NCBI GenBank assembly: GCA_018292915.2
Contig: JACVVK020000089.1
Coordinates: 237,501 to 301,500 of the forward strand
Direction of reading: 5' to 3'
Source of the DNA: Batillaria attramentaria
Lineage: Eukaryota; Mollusca; Gastropoda; Batillariidae
DNA length: 64,000 bases
In this document: positions 62,801 to 64,000 of the stretch, in pieces
How positions within the stretch are numbered: the first letter of the stretch is position 1
Layout: the number at the start of each line of letters is the position of its first letter
The notes under the pieces: model-generated
What the model saw: only the letters and a program-made list of their open reading frames with translations
Told to the model about the DNA's origin: nothing
Database searches by the model: none
Translations under genes and position numbers: made by a program

Positions 62801-63551
62801 GATTGAGTAGTAATGTGTCTGGTACTTACGATAAATACTGTTAAAATACTTGGGGATTTAAAAAAAAAATTTTTTTTTAATTATTTATTTATTTATTTAT
62901 TTTTTATTTTTTTTTTTTGGGGGGGGGGGGGGGGGGTTGTGTCTTGTTTTTTTTTAATACACAGTTTTGCTGTGACTACTTAATTTTTATTTATTTTTTA
63001 TAAATTTGGGTTGCTTCCCGGTAGCAGTGCAATGCCACCCACCTATCTACTTTTGAAGTTGGGGGCTGTAGACTATTGTTACAACAAAAATTAAGACACC
63101 CCATCCTACTAACACACCTCTCCGCCCCTGTAAATTATGACTACAAGAGAAACAACATACATACAAAAACCAAAATGCCAAAGTTAATACAAAAATCACC
63201 CATTCTTGCATGATAGGTATACATCTTCATTGACTGTGGTGCTGATTTTTTTTTAAAGAAAACAGTCGTCATTTTACCCGTCCACCCTGCACTCATCTCT
63301 CCAGCAGTGAAGCTTATGTATAGCCTAATTTTGTACACTTGTGTTTTGTCATTGTTTTCTTCATCCTGTTTTTCCATCATCAGGAGCTGAGACAGATGGA
63401 ACAGATCGGAACAGCAGCTGAAAACAGTGGACGCAGGAACACTATCTTCGCCCAGGAGTCGCTGCTGGCTGATCAGTCGCACGTGAAAACAGAGCTGGTG
63501 CTCATGCAGCGCAAGTATGAACGACTGTTGCAGAAAGAACGCAGGATGATG
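38768..63551 (+). CDS. KIF28: Kinesin-3 family motor, KIF28/KLP-6-like (23 exons seen, 3' end outside window)
   Basis: ATP-driven microtubule motor. Joining 23 exons gives 929 uninterrupted codons with every junction in phase; all donors are GT except exon 4 (GC). Order: motor domain about residues 3-355 with P-loop GQTGSGKS (108-115), switch I SSRAH (225-229) and switch II DLAGSE (258-263); neck and short coiled coil (370-450); FHA domain about 470-565 with GR 490-491, H511 and NG 535-536; KIF1-type central region (650-780); C-terminal coiled segment (874-929). The neighbour-family match is the phrase FSFDYSYW and the GYGPNKGIVPI stretch after the P-loop. KIF28P proteins are about 970 residues by memory, so little is missing. 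The start ATG (38768) follows a CAAG context and directly precedes the conserved [12 protein letters not shown]1/KIF13/KIF16 assignment is less likely because of the short length and lack of long tail; subfamily is inference. Confidence 0.9.
39180..39218 (+). CDS. KIF28: Kinesin exon 2 (residues 5-18)
   Basis: Acceptor TTTTCCCCAG, donor GTAAGA. Encodes the first beta strand of the motor, [13 protein letters not shown], the signature N-terminus of kinesin motor domains. Confidence 0.9.
39317..39369. repeat. (GT)n microsatellite in kinesin intron 2
   Basis: About 26 GT units. Confidence 0.95.
39370..41505 (+). other. Rest of kinesin intron 2
   Basis: Mostly unique AT-rich DNA with a G run at 39930, an (AT)n-(GT)n compound repeat at 40975-41038 and a long (AC)n at 41263-41341. 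No exon or transposon recognised. Confidence 0.5.
41263..41341. repeat. (AC)n microsatellite in kinesin intron 2
   Basis: About 39 uninterrupted AC units. Confidence 0.97.
41506..41582 (+). CDS. KIF28: Kinesin exon 3 (residues 18-44)
   Basis: Acceptor TTTGTCATAG, donor GTAAGT. Encodes the [15 protein letters not shown] stretch and the strand that ends in NPDTP, matching the position of the INPKQPKE segment in KIF1-type motors. Confidence 0.85.
41625..41675 (-). mobile_element. Diverged LINE 3' end fragment
   Basis: Forward strand reads GTGAGTGAGTTTTTAGGGCT followed by TAACAGAGGAGCAGCAAAG, a short diverged relative of the 6748 fragment in kinesin intron 3. Confidence 0.45.
41896..42140. repeat. 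Tandem array, three ~82-bp units in kinesin intron 3
   Basis: TGTAATTGAACAC-GTGGGTG at about 41895, 41978 and 42058, each followed by AATTTTCATTAAACATACT and TTTTATTCCTTT. Confidence 0.9.
42989..43488 (+). mobile_element. SINE-C, full length, 500 bp, poly(A) tail, 15-bp target duplication
   Basis: tRNA-like head: A box TAGTGCAGTGGTTAGCAC, B box GGGTTCGAATCCC. Long body, then a 3' region with CATAATAAAAATTGTCCCAG and CTCCGTGGGTTCCACCCATG and an A tail of about 20. AGAAGAAGATGACGA flanks both ends (42974-42988 and 43489-43503). Confidence 0.88.
43536..43938 (-). mobile_element. SINE-B, reverse orientation
   Basis: Read in reverse: GGTGGTCTAGTGGTTAACAG head, GGGTTCGAGTCCC B box, GGCACCGTTCATCC, CGGGTACTCCGGC, GTGTGATTCACGGGAGCGTG and an (ATT)n-type tail. 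It lies 33 bp from SINE-C. Confidence 0.85.
44768..44827. repeat. C-run to A-run block in kinesin intron 3
   Basis: C11 followed by long A-rich DNA to 44827. Confidence 0.85.
45350..45592 (+). mobile_element. SINE-B, 5' truncated
   Basis: Body and tail only: CTGCTTTGGAAATGCGCAGC, ATGCAATTCTAAGTTCCG, GTGTGATTCACATGAGCGTG, GTTGGGTTCAGCTCGCG, ending TTATTATTTTA. Confidence 0.75.
45802..45818 (+). CDS. KIF28: Kinesin exon 4, 17-nt micro-exon with GC donor (residues 44-49)
   Basis: Acceptor TGTCTTTTGCAG, exon AGGAAGATCCAAAGAAG, donor GCAAGT. It encodes KEDPKK, equivalent to KETPKS before FSFDYSYW in other kinesin-3 motors, and is needed to keep phase between exons 3 and 5. GC donors are a known minor class that need a strong match elsewhere in the donor, as here. 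Confidence 0.8.
46204..46226 (+). CDS. KIF28: Kinesin exon 5, 23-nt micro-exon (residues 50-57)
   Basis: Acceptor TCTCTCTCTTTGCAG, donor GTAAGT. Encodes FSFDYSY and the first two bases of W, the most conserved kinesin-3 phrase. Confidence 0.9.
46683..46757. repeat. (AC)n microsatellite in kinesin intron 5
   Basis: About 37 AC units after a C run. Confidence 0.97.
46915..47039 (+). CDS. KIF28: Kinesin exon 6 (residues 57-99)
   Basis: Acceptor TTTTACCACACAG, donor GTAACA. Encodes the loop and helix after SYWSHDG up to [16 protein letters not shown], the helix that precedes the P-loop strand. Confidence 0.9.
48030..48085. repeat. (GT)n passing into GCGC-rich run
   Basis: GT repeat followed by GCGCGTGCGCTCGCGCGCGT, a potential Z-DNA former in kinesin intron 6. 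Confidence 0.85.
48479..48980 (+). mobile_element. SINE-B fragment split by another insertion
   Basis: 5' piece 48479-48553 (GATCGTC-type then GGATACTCCGGCTTCCTGTC) and 3' piece 48861-48980 (ATGCAATTCTATTCCTGAAC then CATTTGATTGTACACGTAAT) enclose a foreign 279-bp segment. Confidence 0.65.
48568..48846 (-). mobile_element. Unidentified retroposon nested in SINE-B, 14-bp target duplication
   Basis: CAAAACAAGAGAGA flanks it (48554-48567, 48847-48860). In reverse it ends AATAAAACAGTTGTCATTG then TCATTGTC, a simple-repeat tail after AATAAA. No similarity elsewhere in the window was seen. Confidence 0.6.
49093..49172. repeat. (GT)n microsatellite abutting kinesin exon 7
   Basis: About 38 GT units with a GCGCGC interruption, ending 7 bases before the exon 7 acceptor. 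Confidence 0.95.
49180..49258 (+). CDS. KIF28: Kinesin exon 7, P-loop exon (residues 99-125)
   Basis: Encodes [20 protein letters not shown] with the nucleotide-binding P-loop at residues 108-115. The acceptor GATTGCAG lies right behind a long GT repeat rather than a pyrimidine tract. Donor is GTAAGA. The exon is 79 nt, so skipping it would shift the frame. Confidence 0.92.
49563..49629 (+). CDS. KIF28: Kinesin exon 8 (residues 125-147)
   Basis: Acceptor TTATTACTTAACAG, donor GTAAGT. Encodes [20 protein letters not shown], the helix after the P-loop. Confidence 0.9.
49769..49885 (-). mobile_element. LINE-type 3' end with (ATTGT)n tail
   Basis: Reverse strand reads CCCTTGAGGACAATAAAGAA followed by TTATTGTATTGTATTGTATT. 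A pentamer tail after AATAAAG is typical of CR1/L2-like LINE ends. Confidence 0.6.
49993..50706. mobile_element. MULE-like transposon, 714 bp, 9-bp target duplication
   Basis: CTCATTAAG flanks both ends (49984-49992, 50707-50715). Ends are about 100-bp inverted repeats made of repeated TTCAGCGCCA units (ATTTCAGCGCCACCAATTCA, GCGCGACAACTTTTCAGCGC, GTACATTTCAGCGCC). A 9-bp duplication and long ends fit Mutator-like elements. It lies in kinesin intron 8. Confidence 0.85.
50265..50549 (-). pseudogene. Possible C-terminal transposase remnant in the MULE
   Basis: Open reverse frame ending in TAG at 50267-50265. It contains [20 protein letters not shown] then [19 protein letters not shown], which looks like the basic helical C-terminus of MULE-type transposases (R-Y-x-L-x-x-R, then a short helix with ...LA). 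No catalytic domain remains. Confidence 0.35.
50969..51155 (+). CDS. KIF28: Kinesin exon 9 (residues 148-210)
   Basis: Acceptor TTTTTTTGTTTCAG, donor GTTTGT (weak). Encodes [14 protein letters not shown], a hallmark kinesin motif, followed by the beta hairpin and GLYVENL-like strand. Confidence 0.92.
51207..51275 (-). mobile_element. LINE-type 3' end with (TTTGA)n tail
   Basis: Reverse strand: CCCACTTGGGATAATAAAGA then TATATTTGATTTGATTTGAT. Similar design to 49769 but with a different tail pentamer. Confidence 0.6.
51328..51375. repeat. TTG/T to G homopolymer block
   Basis: T-rich run with TTG units passing into about 11 G, 85 bp upstream of kinesin exon 10. Confidence 0.85.
51460..51612 (+). 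CDS. KIF28: Kinesin exon 10, switch I (residues 210-261)
   Basis: Acceptor TTATTCTACAG, donor GTATGG. Encodes [19 protein letters not shown], the switch I region, and ends in NLVDLAG. The usual SSRSH is SSRAH here. Confidence 0.92.
52015..52112 (+). CDS. KIF28: Kinesin exon 11, switch II (residues 261-293)
   Basis: Acceptor TTTGTGTTTAG, donor GTAAGT. Completes DLAGSE and encodes the switch II helix [15 protein letters not shown]. Confidence 0.93.
52321..52421 (+). CDS. KIF28: Kinesin exon 12 (residues 294-327)
   Basis: Acceptor TGGTGTGTTTCAG, donor GTCAGT. Encodes [19 protein letters not shown], part of the microtubule-binding face. It carries a lysine cluster (GKKKG) in the K-loop region, in the L12 area typical of kinesin-3, though much shorter than the KIF1A poly-lysine loop. 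Confidence 0.92.
52923..53073 (+). CDS. KIF28: Kinesin exon 13, end of motor and neck (residues 327-377)
   Basis: Acceptor AAATGTGCAG, donor GTGAGC. Encodes [20 protein letters not shown], the last motor helix with [11 protein letters not shown], and the start of the neck linker. Confidence 0.92.
53275..53353 (+). CDS. KIF28: Kinesin exon 14, neck coil (residues 378-404)
   Basis: Acceptor CGACTTTCAG, donor GTGAGC. Encodes a charged helical segment [10 protein letters not shown] followed by a serine/proline linker. Confidence 0.85.
53384..53480. repeat. TTTG-rich to G-rich block
   Basis: TTTG/T-rich stretch ending in [20 protein letters not shown] DNA, 30 bp after kinesin exon 14. Confidence 0.8.
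53757..53826. repeat. (GT)n microsatellite in kinesin intron 14
   Basis: T run, then about 33 GT units, then a G-rich stretch. Confidence 0.95.
53991..54091 (+). CDS. KIF28: Kinesin exon 15, coiled coil (residues 404-437)
   Basis: Acceptor GTATGATTTCAG, donor GTATGC. Encodes [20 protein letters not shown], a heptad-like helical stretch ahead of the FHA domain, as in other kinesin-3 motors. Confidence 0.87.
54117..54156. repeat. 24-bp near-palindrome flanked by 8-bp direct repeats
   Basis: GTGTAAAC (54117-54124) and GTGTAAAC (54149-54156) flank CAGAGAGACAT-ATAT-ATGTCTCTG. Arms pair except for one extra GA. Confidence 0.8.
54390..54686. mobile_element. piggyBac-like MITE, TTAA flanks
   Basis: TTAA flanks both ends (54386-54389, 54687-54690). 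Ends are CCCTTTCAGTCCT and, reverse-complemented, CTCATTCAGCCCT. TTAA duplication is diagnostic of piggyBac; the ends are imperfect. Inside, GTACATGTACCTGCGTAGG is duplicated (54613, 54657). Confidence 0.6.
54851..55056 (+). CDS. KIF28: Kinesin exon 16, start of FHA domain (residues 438-506)
   Basis: Acceptor TTGTCATCTGCAG, donor GTAGAT. Encodes the pre-FHA helix, then [20 protein letters not shown] with GR at 490-491 (FHA phospho-threonine pocket position). Confidence 0.88.
55095..55195 (-). mobile_element. Diverged SINE-A fragment
   Basis: Forward DNA GGTGATACCAAAGACAAGGC, then CATGACCTGAGCAGTGGTAC, matches the reversed SINE-A body and head with many changes. Confidence 0.5.
55484..55626 (+). 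CDS. KIF28: Kinesin exon 17, FHA core (residues 506-554)
   Basis: Acceptor GATCTCAG, donor GTATGT. Encodes [10 protein letters not shown] and KIKINGMPL, the H and NG elements of an FHA fold. Confidence 0.88.
55984..56130 (+). CDS. KIF28: Kinesin exon 18, end of FHA (residues 554-603)
   Basis: Acceptor TTTGTCGTCAG, donor GTGAGT. Encodes the last FHA strand [11 protein letters not shown], matching the conserved FG-HYF-like end of kinesin FHA domains, then [15 protein letters not shown]. Confidence 0.87.
56389..56542 (+). CDS. KIF28: Kinesin exon 19, coiled region (residues 603-654)
   Basis: Acceptor TTTTATGCAG, donor GTATGT. Encodes [20 protein letters not shown], a helix typical of the segment after the FHA domain in kinesin-3 proteins. 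Confidence 0.85.
58632..59028 (+). mobile_element. SINE-B, full length
   Basis: Head GGCCGGTGGTCAAGCGGTTA (A box), B box GGGGTTCGAGCTCC, body GGCACCGTTCATTCGGGCC, CGGGTACTCCGGCTTCC, GTGATTCACGTAAGCGTG, tail (ATT)n. Confidence 0.87.
60333..60370. repeat. (TGG)n microsatellite
   Basis: Twelve to thirteen GGT units after a purine-rich stretch. Confidence 0.95.
60771..60858 (+). CDS. KIF28: Kinesin exon 20 (residues 654-683)
   Basis: Acceptor CAATGTTGCAG after a 4.2-kb intron, donor GTGAGA. Encodes [20 protein letters not shown], matching the V-V-M-NE-L-LWE-KF pattern of the KIF1-type central region. Confidence 0.85.
61168..61461 (+). CDS. KIF28: Kinesin exon 21, KIF1-type central domain (residues 684-781)
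   Basis: Acceptor TTGTTCTCCAG, donor GTACGG. Encodes [11 protein letters not shown], then [20 protein letters not shown] and the strand [16 protein letters not shown], the characteristic kinesin-3 DPFWE block. Confidence 0.92.
61493..61912 (+). mobile_element. SINE-B, full length, close to exon 21 donor
   Basis: Head GACGGTGGTCTAGTGGTTAA, B box GGTTCGAGTCCC, body GTGCCGTTCATTCCGGCC and CGGGTACTCCGGCTTCATCC, tail of ATT units. It begins about 31 bases after the exon 21 donor. Confidence 0.87.
62260..62433 (+). mobile_element. SINE-A, full length, ~12-bp target duplication
   Basis: Head GGTGGCTGAATGGTAGAGCG, body GGGGCCAAATATGTGTGCTG, tail ACACCCACCC. CCTACAAGTCCA (62248-62259) and CCTACAAGTTCA (62434-62445) flank it. 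Located in intron 21, about 77 bp before exon 22. Confidence 0.88.
62511..62786 (+). CDS. KIF28: Kinesin exon 22 (residues 782-873)
   Basis: Acceptor TGTATTTCCAACAG, donor GTAATG. Encodes a beta-rich C2-like stretch: [32 protein letters not shown] and [14 protein letters not shown], comparable to the segment after DPFWE in KIF1/KIF28 proteins. Confidence 0.9.
62860..62937. repeat. T/TTTA-rich to G homopolymer block
   Basis: A/T runs, (TTTA)n, T run and about 19 G in kinesin intron 22. Confidence 0.85.
63384..63551 (+). CDS. KIF28: Kinesin exon 23 (residues 874-929)
   Basis: Acceptor TTTCCATCATCAG, donor GTGAGT. Encodes a basic/acidic helical segment ending in [17 protein letters not shown]. 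No stop is reached, so at least one further exon lies beyond the window; no convincing continuation was found between 63552 and 64000. Confidence 0.85.
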
Positions 63552-63821
63552 GTGAGTTGGTGTCAACAGTTTGTCTGGAAATCAGGAGCAGAGCATTACA
63601 GTGACACTGCGTGGCTTTGATAAAGTAAAAGATCATGTGGCCTGTTTGCATACATAAACCATAATAATAAATTCTTATAGAGAGTTTTCTGGACAGCCCC
63701 CTACACTCTCTCTCTCTCTCTCTGCTTGATGTATGTAATCGCATAGTCTTTTTTCCCCTTCCTGTATGTCCTTTCTCGGACATATTTACGGTGTGTGTGT
63801 GTGTGTGTGTGTGTGTTGTAC

Positions 63822-63932
63822 TTAGTTGTATCTTACTTAGTAGTAGTTGTAGCCTAGCAAGGACAAGATGTAAGACAGGTCTGCACGCCTAATCTTTTAT
63901 CCTTGTAAAATAAAGTTTCATTCTTTCGTTCT
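63822..63932 (+). mobile_element. LINE-type 3' end with AATAAAGTTTCATTC tail
   Basis: Ends CTTTTATCCTTGTAAAATAA then AGTTTCATTCTTTCGTTC and CT repeats, the pattern of a non-LTR retrotransposon 3' terminus. Lies after exon 23 in the last partial intron. Confidence 0.45.
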
Positions 63933-64000
63933 CTCTCTCTCTCTCTCTCTCTCCCTCTCTGTGCGTTGTAGTATTCTCACACTTATTATGGTGTGATAGG

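Noticed and set aside
38768..63551. Assignment to KIF1A/KIF1B or KIF13/KIF16
   Set aside because: The chain is short, lacks the long poly-lysine K-loop of KIF1A and shows no PH, CAP-Gly or PX domain; KIF28/KLP-6 fits better.
63552..64000. A 24th kinesin exon (for example after TTGCGTTGTAG-type acceptors near 63970)
   Set aside because: No coding-like continuation in the right phase; the stretch is LINE-tail and CT repeat DNA.

Overview
This is a piece of a repeat-rich animal nuclear genome. Genes are split into many short exons with GT-AG introns, long CA/GT microsatellites occur every few kilobases, and tRNA-derived SINEs, LINE remnants and small inverted-repeat transposons fill most of the non-coding DNA. 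Protein similarity, together with the molluscan look of the repeats, suggests a marine mollusc, perhaps a caenogastropod snail. That is inference; nothing in the window names the species.

Layout. The left part (1-14.9 kb) carries the reverse-strand 5' half of a leucine-rich-repeat gene that resembles the centrosomal protein LRRCC1. Its start codon is at 13662 and six phase-compatible exons run leftward to 9046. Three weaker candidate exons lie further left (7868-7811, 5439-5253, 33-1). The same region holds a 5'-truncated LINE with an intact RNase H domain (1049-3009), a 346-bp inverted-repeat element (4645-4990) and a PIF/Harbinger-like MITE (12439-12833) in an LRR-gene intron. From 15 to 38.5 kb the DNA is mostly gene-poor: SINEs, solo-LTR-like DNA, several tandem arrays and one intronless reading frame of 247 codons (30754-31497, forward) with two PY motifs, which I cannot name.

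From 38.77 kb to the right edge lies a kinesin-3 motor gene, forward strand, most like KIF28/KLP-6. I placed 23 exons giving 929 codons: motor, neck, FHA, KIF1-type central region and a C-terminal coiled segment. All junctions keep phase. The 3' end lies beyond the window. Its introns hold SINEs, a MULE-type element with 9-bp target duplication, a piggyBac-like MITE and large microsatellites.

The two recognised proteins are both microtubule-associated (a centrosome/centriole protein and a transport motor), but nothing shows that they work together. I found no new multi-gene system. The most unusual signals are two tiny palindromic insertions flanked by 7-8 bp direct repeats (33.48 and 54.12 kb, the first with an uninserted sister copy), a 10-unit satellite that appears to derive from a SINE tail (22.2-23.4 kb), a 17-nt kinesin micro-exon with a GC donor, and a UG-repeat in place of the polypyrimidine tract before the P-loop exon.
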